Source of the DNA: Takakia lepidozioides
Taxonomy: Eukaryota; Streptophyta; Takakiopsida; Takakiales; Takakiaceae
Direction: 5' to 3'
NCBI GenBank assembly: GCA_030704615.1
Contig: CM060733.1
Span: 14,384,001 to 14,448,000, forward strand
DNA: 64,000 nucleotides
Translations under genes and position numbers: made by a program
Notes under the pieces: model-generated
What the model saw: the letters and a program-made list of their open reading frames with translations, nothing else
Databases searched by the model: none
Told to the model about the DNA's origin: nothing
Shown: positions 46,586 through 57,450 of the stretch, piece after piece
How the letters are laid out: each line of letters begins with the position of its first letter
Position numbering within the stretch: the stretch's first letter is position 1

Positions 46586-47732
46586 TGCCTGATCATGTAT
46601 ATTACAACCCCAGCCACAGTCCTCGACCTGCTTGGTGCTAGAGGAACAGCAAGAGTCTACCCTGCTTAGCAAGCCGATCGGCCATGGTAGAGTGAAGTAG
46701 AGATGCGGGATCTTGGACGGAGGGCCAATAACTGTAGCGACTTATACCTATCATCTTGCGTCTATGAGAGGAAACAGGGGAAGACTAAAACACTCTCGGA
46801 TACAGCGGCAAGGCAAGGCAAGGCAAGGCAAAGCAAGGCAAGGCAGACAGTAATATAACGTGAAGACCCCGGGATGAGGTGTACCGCGGTGTCTTCTAAT
46901 CCACCGGAAGCTTCCGTGCTTACCGCCAGAGACAGCAAGAAACACAGATTGTGCTCGCTAACATCGAGCTTCACTCTAACAAGCTCCGCATCTCTTGCAT
47001 CCTCCCAACACACTACACGCAACGCGCTCTATAGCTCCACCGAAAGAAAGGCCACCTACTGCCCGGCCTGCCCGTCCGTTAACGCTGAGCTGTAACGAAT
47101 ACCTGCTCTCAGGTGGTTTCAATTGGCGGCAGACCCGTACAGCACTGTTTCCCTCTAATCAAAACTGTCCGACCGCCTGCGCACGTGTGCATCTGCTCTA
47201 ACGCGGCGAGCGCGGGTTGCAGCAGATTCCAAGTCCTCCGCCCTCCTTTTCAGAGGGCGGGCTCGTTCAATGTATCTTTCGCCCGGTTTTGGATGTCCGA
47301 AAAAGCAAGAGATTCGTCGAGTCCCAACTTTTCCGTTAGCGCTCCTTGTAAAGCACTCCTCGATTATTCCCTTTATAAATATAGTACCGAAACATCGATT
47401 CCGCGCTCTGCCCAGTGTTTTATTTTTCATATTTCCAAAATCGCTGGCGGGCCACCTGTGGGCTCCACCCAGTGCCCATGTGGCGAGAATATCGAGGTGA
47501 CAAAGCTACAAAAGTGGCTATATTCCAGGTGTCAAGTTATCATCTCCTGGTGCTTTTTGGCGAAAATCTCGGATTTTACCCCCAATAATTCTTCTATACA
47601 AGTAGCTGACCAGGTTTCCAGGTCGAAATCTGGCGATTTTTCGCCAGAAAGAAAAACACAGGCTCTACCCCAGCGACCTCGTAATCGTTTGGCGCTTAAT
47701 AAGTTGCATTACATTAGTTCTTAAGTTATTAC
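46586..47732. other. CLC upstream region and dispersed repeat
   Basis: Contains the CLC 5' flank with an (aaggc)n tract at about 46808-46845. 47440-47650 is related to 26795-27030 and ends in a hairpin (ctggcgatttttcgccag, about 47630). The 8 bases GTTATTAC at 47725-47732 are the left target duplication of the hAT element. No gene supported. Confidence 0.5.
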
Positions 47733-47769
47733 CAGTGTTGGGCGGTTACCCGCCTGGGCCCGGGTAACC

Positions 47770-47918
47770 GCCGGTTCCGGTTCCGGTTATGTGGAACCGG
47801 ACCGCAACCGGAACCGGAAATCCAGGATTGTGTGGGAACCGGAACCGGCGGTTCCAGCTACGACCACATGTGTGGGAACCGGGTTTGGGGGTTAGGGTTC
47901 CGGTTCCGGTTCCGGTTC
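47770..47918. repeat. Left subterminal AACCGG/CCGGTT array of the hAT element
   Basis: Twelve copies in both orientations, many in tandem (ccggttccggttccggtt, gaaccggaaccgg). Proposed transposase binding region by analogy with Ac subterminal repeats. Confidence 0.75.
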
Positions 47919-48740
47919 CACCCCTGGGCTGTAGCCCTAAGTGTCTCTACGTGCGCGGTTCATGATGCGGCGAAGCGGAAGGTAATCGGCCACGCCGTAG
48001 TGCTGCAATAGTCCCAGAAGGCCACATCATTGGCTTGCCATCTCCATCTCACTGTGAATTCGGGCTTTGTAGCATGCGTCTGCGTTGAAGGATCGGACAG
48101 GGGAGAGATGGAAGTGTGGGAGGGGCGTGGGATTTGTTTGGGTCACAACGTTTCTACTTTGTTTCGGGAGAAACAAGGCAGGGAAGGGGAGAGCAGGAGT
48201 ATGATATGTTTCACGCTGCATGCCTGATTACAATAATGTGGATTCTGGTAGAAGCAGCTTAGGAGAGAATCCGTGTCGGACGCTTGTGTTGTGCAATACA
48301 TTGGTGGGGTCATGATTCAACTCGACCGGATTCAGGAAGAAGCAAAGGAAAACGGAACGAAGGCATGGCGGGGAGAGTGCCAGAACAGCTTCGGGTAATA
48401 CTTCTGCTCAGACTGTCTCGAAGCGTATATAACTTGTCATTCAGTCTCTCTCCTCCATTTTCACGATGCATATATGTATGGAGTGAATGCAAGGGCAATT
48501 TCTTATGAGGATAAACGGATTCTTTACATGAGGTTTTCCGCACCCTAAGACACAAATGCACACACCAGTCTCTTTCCTCTCTCTCGTGAGCTCCTTGGCT
48601 CCCACACCCCCTAAAACAGTGCTGGTTTTGGTTCAAGTTCTACCGTATCCTACAGGCCCTCTGGTGGTTGGCCTCCTTAGTTTCTCCCTCCTCTCTCGCA
48701 GCTTACCTTCTCTCTCTTCTCTTTTCTCTTGTTTCTCTCG

Positions 48741-50101
48741 GCTTGTTTCTCTCGGCTTTCGGCGAAACAGGGGCTGTGTGGATCATATCTTCACTCTAAG
48801 CCAGATTATTCAGGGAAGGAAAAAAGAAGGGAAACCCACTTATGTTTTTTTCCTGGATGTCAGCAAATGTGCAGTGGTAGCATTCAACGACAGAGGAGAG
48901 GGAGGAAGTGATCTTGTGGCAGTGGGGTAGCCAAGAGATCCCGGTCCTCCCTTCCTACACTTACCTGGGCGTTGAGTTTTCCTCCGTTTGTAGTTAGGAT
49001 GCACATATCCGGAAAGTTGTTCAAACTGGCAAGGGCAAAGCTCTGGGGCTCACTAAATTTTTCCACTGCAGAGGGGTCATCTCTGAGGTTAAGAAAACCA
49101 TGCTTTGTCGCGTTATTAGACCTGCCTTGGAGTACGGATCTGCTATATGGGTTGATAACTCCAACCAGGCTAAGTCTCTAGAATCCATTCAAGTGGGGGT
49201 GCTTAAGGAGTGTATGTCAGCATGCTCCAAAACAGCCAATGTGGCTGTTCGGGGTGAGTTTGGCATTCCATCCTTAAGCTCCCGACGAGATGAATTCAAG
49301 GTCAGATGGTGGGGTCAGCTGCAACATATGCCCAACACCAGATATCCTAAGTTCATCGACTCTATATCTTGGAAACAGGACCGCCCTGTCAAACAGGCTA
49401 AGTCCTGGCAGAAGAGAGTAGAAAAGATTCTCAAGGACCTGGATCTGGATCCGCAAGTCTTGACCCTGTTGGATAAATCTGCCTTAGAGGCTGCAATGTC
49501 TGAGGCCATGTCTGTTGCCATGAGATTGTCTGATGAAAATGAAGTTAGGCAGAGAACTTCCCTGAACTTGTTTCCAGTCAGTGACATGGGGGTGGACATC
49601 TTGGATGACCTCAAGGGTCTACCCACTCTCGGCACTAGACTGAAATTTAAACTCAGGGCAGGAAGCCTACCTTTGAACAGCAAACAGAAGCAGAGAGGAA
49701 AGGGAGAGTGCAATTGTCCGTTCTGTGGGCAATCTGAAGACAGTATTCATTTTCTGATACGCTGTCCGGGGTTCTCTCACCAAAGAGAGGCTCTCTTCAA
49801 TTTTATCAAGGGAATTGTGCCTGTACCCCTGTTTACCAACTTTGAAAGTCTCGAGGCTGAGCCAAAAGCCCAGGCCCTCTTGAGGCCTAGTTTTTGGGCA
49901 AATCACACACAGCAGATTGATGCTTGTGTGAAGGGTTTTCTAGAGGATATCTGGAAAACCCGGATTAATTCCTTATACGATGGTAAGTCTTACTACCAAC
50001 GTCAGCCCCTGACGGAGGTAGGTTCTGTTCCTTTTGTTCCCGCTCAAACTGGGCGCGGGGTCAATGGCCACAAGGCTACGGCAAACGTCTTATGAGTACA
50101 A
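48741..50101 (+). mobile_element. Internally deleted non-LTR retrotransposon (LINE) nested in the hAT element
   Basis: Starts within a reverse transcriptase domain: RNRGCVDHIFTLSQIIQGRK then PTYVFFLDVS (about 48768-48863), the motif A region. It then jumps to KCAVVAFND, which normally lies after the catalytic palm, so the segment with the catalytic YxDD motif is missing. A stop (tag, about 48996) breaks the next block after YLGVEFSSVC. From 49100 to 50095 a continuous frame gives the C-terminal region: VIRPALEYGSAIWVDNSNQA, and a zinc-knuckle-like CNCPFCGQSEDSIHFLIRC. The 16 bases tctcttgtttctctcg flank it (48725-48740 and 50102-50117), a likely target duplication, though in pyrimidine-rich DNA. 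The copy is dead. Confidence 0.75.
49100..50095 (+). pseudogene. LINE ORF2 C-terminal fragment
   Basis: Longest open piece of the dead LINE, 331 residues, lacking the catalytic reverse transcriptase core. It contains the post-palm thumb-like region (RPALEYGSAIW), a conserved FGIPSLSSRRDEFKVRWWGQ segment and the C-terminal Cys/His cluster CNCPFCGQ...HFLIRC. It ends in GRGVNGHKATANVL; the same ending is encoded by the truncated copy in the CLC intron. Confidence 0.7.
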
Positions 50102-51589
50102 TCTCTTGTTTCTCTCGTGGCTTCACCAGCGTGAGGTACGCCCTCTCTGAGGGAAAGGCCCCCCTGCAGGCAGGGTTTGTGTCTGGCATGGCTAATCCTG
50201 GTTAATAGGCCAGTGCAAGTTGATGCTGCAGCTTAGCCTTCCAGAACCCCCTCCCTGTCCCTCTTCACCTTCCTGTTCTGATTAATCCCACCTCGGAGAG
50301 CATGCCCCTGCATCATAACACGAAAGATCAATGCGCTTACCCATGTGTTGTTCAGAACGAGGGCCCTATGAGTAATTTGCTTATCTAGAGCGAGCAGCAA
50401 GACAAGTGTATTGACTCAGACAGCGCAAGTGCAGAATGGCCCACATCGAGTCACCTGGACAATATATTGGAGTAGCGAAGAAATAGACCAACAACTGCTG
50501 CTGCTCCCCGAAGATCAAATCGGTTGTATAGTGAGATAGATTCTGCAGGTTTGCACCTCGCGCTGTAGTTGGTCAACAAATTTGCCACTTCTTCGCTTCT
50601 GTGCTAGCTACATAATCTAGATGAATTCAGACCAACCGAGAAGAATTAACCCAGAAAGAGGTCAGCTTCTGCCCCTCTCTTGTACGGTGCTTAGTTGTAC
50701 AATCTGGATGACAGCCAGGCTAGCTTTGTATGACCAATCTGTACTTTTGCAGCACATAATGGATAGCAAGTTGGTTGGGGCGTAATGACAGTAGGTTGCT
50801 TCCTTGCCTCAGTGTCTATTGCCATGATCAATGTTGTTCATCGTGCAACAGAGATTTATACAGAACCTCGGCGCCTGACTGTTCCTGTATATGTGGCAGG
50901 TGCACACATACTTTCGGGAAATGTGTTTGAACCACGAGCACTCAGTGAGCTCCTTCCAGATTTACCCAGGTTTTGCATCGAGTGAGGTAACCCCCTTTTC
51001 TTTTGTTCACCATTCTGTGGGTTATTGTATTGGCAGAATTGATTTTCACCCTGTTGTGAGGGGTCTCCGCACTGTTCATTTCCAAGAAGTTGTATTGTGG
51101 GATGGTAGGATAGCTGCAGGTGGAGCTGAATAAGGTGCTTATGCAGGTTTTGTACGAGGGTGTTCCTCTTTTCGCTGTGTGTCAGGGAATCTTGAACAAT
51201 GTTGACTGGCGAGAGGAGGTATGTGAGCAGCCATCCCCCCGTCTCTTCCATCCTCTCCTTCAGGGGCTCTCTCGTTCATAGTTTCTAGCTACTCCACGTG
51301 GCACTGCATTCTGGCTGTCTTCACTTGAAAGTCAACCTGGTCTTGGTTGTCAGTTATTTAGTCATCCAGTCGTCTCCAAGTGTTGTTCAACTACTGAAGA
51401 GGGCTTTTCAAAAGAGAATGATCTAAGCAATCGAGTGGATGTCAATGCTGTAGCAAGTAGAGTTAGTGACGTTGGTAAGCATCCACCACTTTTGGTTATT
51501 TTACTGTTTTTAGCTTTAGTTCACCATGAAGCTAATCAGCTTCCTCCTTTTCTGCTATGGCATGTGGTGCACAAGTTTAGGAGGACGAG

Positions 51590-51945
51590 CAAGGAGGGCC
51601 CACCTGCAACCAGGCCCCTTGGTCCATGGTAATCATTGATCATCATTCTTTTTTTTTTTTTTTTTTTTCCTGTTTTCTTTGATGATATACCAAGGGGCTG
51701 ATAGCCCTTGCTCCACTATGGTAGATTTTATATTGGAGGGAGCACAAGCAAAGAGGGGCCCGCCAACCAGCCCACATTGATCATCACTGGTAAGTATCTT
51801 CCCTTTCTTTAAATTTTTTTAATTCTTGATACAATTGGGGGTTGATGAGATAGCCCCTTTGGCTTCTGTTATAGCAGATTCTGCATGAGAGGGAGGGAGC
51901 CCAAAGTAGGGAGGGACCTGCCAACCAGCCACCATTACCCGCTTG
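51590..51945 (+). repeat. Diverged direct repeats upstream of the transposase
   Basis: Three related units contain a ggcccacctgcaaccaggcc / ggcccgccaaccagcccac / gacctgccaaccagccacc block, each followed by a pyrimidine-rich stretch. A run of 20 T lies at 51649-51668. The segment sits between the nested LINE and the transposase gene, within the hAT element. Confidence 0.45.
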
Positions 51946-52090
51946 TAACTCCCTTTCATTGAGCTTTATTTTTTTAGTTGTTTACATTTTTAGTTGTAAA
52001 TATATGAGTTGTGTACAATTATTAAATGCCTTTTGGATTCTTTGTTTGCATTGTTTTTACACAGGAGTTGTTCCACAAGCTTTTTATGTC

Positions 52091-54434
52091 ATGGAGCCCA
52101 ATATTTTCGATGAACTAGAAAGGGAAGTTGTTCTTGACATGAATGTTGATAATGAGAGAGCTTTGGTGGAGTGCCATGTTGCGGAGGATGCTCATCATGA
52201 AGCCTCATTTACATCAGCTCATCAAGCCTCGGCTGCAATGTCATCTTCCACAGTTTCGCCATCACACACGGTGTTGGATGTGGAGGCGCAGCTCCCAGTA
52301 CTTGACAAACAACGGGATTTTTGGAAGCCCCACAATCGCACTGCTTCGACATGGGCATTCTATGCAACAAAAGACTCTGCTCCAGTGGACATAACAAATC
52401 CACAACAAATGAGGTGTGTTCTATGTCATCCTGTTGGTGTCACTCCTGAAAGCAAGAAGGGCATTGTGACCTATAATAAAACCAATGGTATCTCTGCCCT
52501 TCGAAAGCATGTGGATCAAGAACATGACATTGTTTTGCGTAGGTGGATTGAGAGGGAAAATCTTGGACCTGAGAAGGCCCGTAGGCCAGCCAAAAAGAGG
52601 CCCGGCCCCACTCCTAGAAACATAGCTTCTTTTTTTAGGAGCTCCACTCCATACAACCAAAATAATGATCAACAGAAGCAGTTCAATGAGGATTTAGTCT
52701 TATTCATTGCAAAGGAGTTGGTTCCACTGTCTTTGGTAGAATCCCCTTGGCTAAGAAGGATGGTGTTGAGGCAAAATCCTCGGATTGTTTTCCCTTCTCG
52801 ACGGACATTTGTGAATGAGGCCATTCCAATCTTGGCAGAGAAGACGAAAGAGCGCTACATGTCCCCATCTCTTCAAAGTTGTGCTACTTGCTCCGTGAGT
52901 TTTGATTTGTGGATGTCAAGAGGGGGAACTGACACTTTTGTCATCATAGCGCACTTTATTAATGAACAGTGGGAGCAATGTCATGTGACTCTTGGCATGT
53001 TTGAGACACCTGACACATCTGGGGCTGCCATGGCACATCAAGTCAACAATCTTCTTGTGAAGTATGGCCTCAATACTCGCATTATTGCTTACGTCAAAGA
53101 TGATGCAGGTAACTTGGCCACTCAATGCTTTGAATTCGGTGGTCTCATGTGCGTGTTTGGGGTTGGATTCTCCATTTGTGGGTAGCTGTTTTGGGCATGC
53201 AATGTCCAAGTGTTGCCAGTATGCAACAAATGATGCAAAAGTATGCGCAGATATGAGATCGGTTTCTATAAAAAATGCCCAATCAGAGTTGCAAAAAACC
53301 ATTACTTGGACCAAAAAAAGTGGCAAAGGGAGACAAGAATGGGCAAAGGCATGTGTGGACAGCGGCATTCATCCCCGCAAACTGAAGACTCCTGTGAAGA
53401 CACGGTTTGCTTCCAAGGTGATCATCTTCCAAGAGACTTTGGAGTTTAGGCAAGCCATAATCACTTGTTACTCTAGGCAAACCTCATTGGCACTGCAATC
53501 TCGCATACCAAGTCCACAAGTGTGGGCCATTGCCCAATCAATTTCTACAGTTCTAGGGCCTGTGGTTCATGAGTGCATTATGAATCAATCTGGGGGATTT
53601 TGGTTGTTGTCCGATGCTCTTAATGCAGCCATTGCCACAACAATTCGCATGCGAGGAAGTAGTGTTGGGGGGGCTGCAACTGTGGATCATTGTATGGGGG
53701 ATTTCTCAACAGAGTTGACATTGTTGGAATGGCGGATGGCTCGAGAGGTGGTATATGTCTTGGAACCATTTCTTTCGTTTTTGGAAGGGTTTCAATCGCG
53801 CAAAGCTCACAATATGCTCGCGCTTATGCTTGACCCATGTTACAAGGGGTTGTCATTGGTATCACAATATGTGGGCAAAGAGCGTGCTTTGCATATTGTG
53901 TCCCAATATGATAGTATGGTGTTAGAGCCTCTTTTGGTAAAGTGTTTCAAGGTCTTACATCCGGATACTTCGGCCCAATCACAGCCCACTGCCACAATGG
54001 ACGAGATGTCTTTATTTGGTGTGCATGACCACAATGAAGACATGACATTGACAGTGGTGAGAGAACAACTATCACATTTCAGAAGGACGAAGATAAATGA
54101 AGGTGAGTACATGGCTCCTTTGAAATGGTGGAAAGAACACGAGTCTCTCTTTCCATATGTGGGATTTTTGGCACGGCTAATTTTGGGCATAGTTGGATCT
54201 CAGATTGAAGCTGAGAGGGTTTTTAGTATTGCAGGTGTCATAACAAACTTGAGACGGTGCAGGTTAAATATTGAAAACCTTGATATGCTTGTGAGTGTAG
54301 TCAAGAATTGGCCAAATGATGCTAGAGTTGGTTGCTTTAGTACTTCCATGAAAGAGTTTTTGGATAGGGAAGAAGTAATCTTAGATGAGAATGAGGACTT
54401 GATTGCAGAGGCAAACCTCTTTGAGGTAGACTGA
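52091..54434 (+). CDS. hAT transposase with BED zinc finger (one frameshift)
   Basis: Encodes the element's transposase. From ATG at 52091 (MEPNIFDELEREVV): BED-type finger Cys109-x2-Cys112 with His140-x4-His145 (MRCVLCH ... LRKHVDQEH), then a basic linker (ARRPAKKRPGP). The RNase-H-like catalytic region has the first Asp block SVSFDLWMSRGGTDTFV and YVKDDAGNLA. At about 53120-53130 the frame changes: the conserved continuation ALNSVVSCACLGLDSPFVGS lies in the +1 frame and runs to 54434. An intron cannot explain this without removing conserved residues, so a small indel is likely. The C-terminal dimerisation domain is clear (LGIVGSQIEAERVFSIAGV). An acceptor (ttttacag, 52055-52062) suggests an upstream leader exon. 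Confidence 0.88.
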
Positions 54435-54960
54435 TTTGTCTTAGAGACAAATAATTGTTCAACATATTACACTATACTCCTTTGATTGGAGTTTGTTTAT
54501 TTGTCATTTTTATTGAAAATTTCAGTGACATCCCGTGTACTTAGTTTGTTGTATGCTATATTGACAAAGCATCATCCATAAAACACAAATTTATGTAGTT
54601 TTTTTTAGTTGTGCTTTTGCTGCACCATAAAAGGTAACCATAGAATTACACATGTTTAATTTGTTTTGTATTTTGAATTAAGATCCTTATGTAGTTAGTC
54701 TGTTTTAGTTGTTCTTTGCTACACCGTACAACAACTTATAAAATCTCTGGTTTTCCGTTTTTAATGGAGACCATGCGTATATAACTAGTTATATATACCA
54801 TAAAAGACAATCACAAAAAACATATAAGTTTATTTACTTCTGTTTTACTAATAAATTCCCTGGTTTTAGTTGAAAATTCTCAGTATGACCAATCAGATTA
54901 GTTCATCTAATTTTCTAGAAGAATAAAAAATTAAAAGAATTTAATATATTTTTTAAAAAG

Positions 54961-55122
54961 AACCGGAACCTAACCGGGACCGGCGTTTTTTTTCCAGCAA
55001 CTAACCGGTAACCGGAACCGCCCCCATGTTAAAAAGTCAGAACCTGAACCGGAACGGAACCGCCTTAATAAAAAATAACCGGATCCGGATCCGGAACCGT
55101 CTCTTCAAAAATTTGTGGAACC
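54961..55122. repeat. Right subterminal AACCGG array of the hAT element
   Basis: Seven AACCGG copies in one orientation, several in tandem (taaccggtaaccggaacc), mirroring the left array. Confidence 0.75.
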
Positions 55123-55174
55123 GGAACAGAAGGTTCCTTCACAAAGGCAAGAACCGCCCAACACTGGTTATTAC

Positions 55175-56979
55175 CCGCGAACTTACTTTCCTGTCTTGTG
55201 AGAGTCCGATTCCGTGTTTCTCGTGTCTTGTGAGAGCCTACAGTGTTTTTCTTAAGAATTTTGGAAAACAGCACGAGTGGCTACAGAGTTTTGCAGAAGA
55301 TAGCGGTACATTCTGTTCATCCACTGAAATTCATCCACATCTGTACCATAATCCATATATATCATCCATACTCGGCGAATTCATCCGTAATTTATTTTTA
55401 TTTGGAGAAATTGGGCGATTTCATTCATGAAAAAACAGTGGATCCGCGACAGAATATTCGATTTTATCTTTTTAGGACGAAATCTGGCGGGCCCGCGTTG
55501 TCGGAATCTCTTATCCTCTGACCTTGACCTGGATGGATGCGGTGGATGGATGGAGGGCCCATGGGATGGATGAGTTGGGAAGCAAAGATTACGATAGAGT
55601 GACGCTATGTAGAACAACAAACTGGCAGCCAAAGCTACCTTCTAAGACCCAATCCCTGTTCGCCACGTCCACTTGAGCCTTTGGATGAGCTAGCAGGAGG
55701 GCTCCAGTTGTGACGCCAGGGTTGGTGAAACCCCGTGTCGTATTGGAGTCATGACACCAATGGGAGGGGTTGACGCGTATTGATGGGGTGGGCACGTTGT
55801 TGATTGATACTGGGGCAAGGTCGCGGGTGGGCCATGCTCTCGTGCTCTCAGAGGCATTCGAGAAAAGTGTTTGTTGCGACAGCAAGTTGCAAGAGTGTGC
55901 TGTGAGAAGGAAAAATGTGGACAAGGAGCTTCACTTTGTGCTGTCGAGAGGCATTCAAGAGAGTTTCTTGCAGATTATTGAGAGGAGGCACCAGGCGCAT
56001 ACGACGTGGGAGCGTCAGCCTTGATGATTCCCTGATTGACAGGAGATAAGACAGAATCTGAGAGAAATAGGTTGTCCCCTGGACCCTCGCCTCAACTACG
56101 TGCGGCATTAAATTTAGCATCTGACACCTTCAAGCTGGTGAAATCTAAAGCGTGAAGAAAGGAAGCTGCAGCCCTTTAAGTTATAAGCTAGGTACCTACA
56201 GCGGCCAGCCCTAATTTACACTCCCTCAAAGAATCTGAGTTTGAGCAGAGCTAATTAGACCTACCGAACAATGCACATTGTCAATGACATTGAGGTCAAT
56301 TTCTAGAATTAAGGAAGCTATTTGAATGAATGCAAGAACAAAGAAGGGTGCTAAAATGTTCACGAGGATTCCATGGTACCTACGTTACACGTACCTCCAT
56401 AGTACCGTACATGTTAAGTACTTTCTCTTTCTGAGACTTTCTCCCTCGGAGTCAATCGTCTCTAATGGGATTCCGGAATTGTTGGTCAATGCGCCAGCGA
56501 TCGGATTCACGTGGGCGCACTTTCTGATTCTGAGTCCCGCAAAGATCCCGCAGTTGAGTGCGGTGTTTCATAACTTATTCATGCCCAATAACTCCAGGAA
56601 ACCTACACCTGATACCCCGCTCTCGGGAGCGACAGAGTGATAGGAGCGAGGGCTCTCCGCCTAAATATACACCCTTGCGCCAGTTCCTTCTGGAAAGTTC
56701 TGGACTCTGGACTCTGGAAGGAGGGCCCCACTGCCTCACATGTCCTATGTCTTCTCTGCTCTCCTCTACACATGCCCTCACATATCGCCCCTGGCCTCCT
56801 TCCCCTTGGCCAAAATTTGGGACCCTTATTTTAGTATGGAATGGAATCGTATAGCTAAGAGTACTAAAAGTGGAGGGAGAATGTTCTTGCCGCGTTCTAT
56901 TCAAAGCTGCGAATTTGAAGTGATTGTCCGAGAGGTCCTTATTACTAGTCCCTAGGCCCTACCCCTACTACTTGGGTGA
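55175..56979. other. Intergenic, older repeat DNA
   Basis: Right continuation of the DNA interrupted by the hAT element. A frame at 55770-56024 (GARSRVGHALVLSEAFEKSV ... ending AHTTWERQP) has coding-like composition but no recognisable domain and no supported gene structure. Nothing else is supported. Confidence 0.35.
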
Positions 56980-57450
56980 ACAGTGCACTGAGTGCAGAGT
57001 CAGGATAGGGAGGCCCCTCCCACTTGGGGTGTACCTACAGTGCAGAGTCAGGGTCCCTGACTCTTGGCCGGGAATATGAAGGGGCCCGGGAGCTCACTTC
57101 TTGGTGTGCAGTGAGTGCAGAGTCACTACATAGATAAGGTCCCCAGCTTTTGGTCTAAAGTCGAAACTGAGGGCAGCGTCACACTTTATGTAAAGTCCTA
57201 CCTATGTGATCTGAACCTGAGTGCAAGTGTCAACTGTGTGTATAAGGTCCCACATCTTGATCTTAACTGAGTGCAAGTGTCACTCTGAACTCAGTCCAAG
57301 GTCCTACCTCCGTATACCGTAGATCTGAACTGTGAGTGCAGCTCTAGTCACGATTAAAAGGTGCCCCACCGCTTGGTCTGAACTGAGGGCAAGTGTCACT
57401 TAGTCCCTAACTCTGTAGAGTCGGAGAGGTCGGTGAACTAAGTGCAGAAA
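56980..57450. repeat. Degenerate tandem array, unit about 55-65 bp
   Basis: A unit containing ctgaactgagtgcaagtgtcac and aaggtcc(c)acc recurs about seven times, with drift. Examples are gtgagtgcagagtcac (57108), ctgagtgcaagtgtcaa (57217), ctgagtgcaagtgtcac (57268) and ctgagggcaagtgtcac (57382). No coding frame. Confidence 0.55.

Larger units (their letters stand above)
47733..55166 (+). mobile_element. 7.4-kb hAT transposon, termini and 8-bp target duplication intact
   Basis: GTTATTAC occurs on both sides (47725-47732 and 55167-55174). Termini: CAGTGTTGGGCGGTT at 47733-47747 and its exact inverse AACCGCCCAACACTG at 55152-55166. Just inside lie dense hexamer arrays: 12 AACCGG/CCGGTT copies at 47770-47918 and 7 AACCGG copies at 54961-55122. 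This resembles Ac, whose transposase binds repeated subterminal AAACGG motifs. The element encodes a BED-finger hAT transposase (52091-54434) on its plus strand and carries a nested LINE (48741-50101). It interrupts older repeat DNA whose halves lie at 47.7 kb and 55.2 kb. Confidence 0.93.

Noticed and set aside
53109-53186. Intron explaining the transposase frame change
   Set aside because: gtaact...tag would remove conserved residues and still leave the wrong frame; a small indel fits better.
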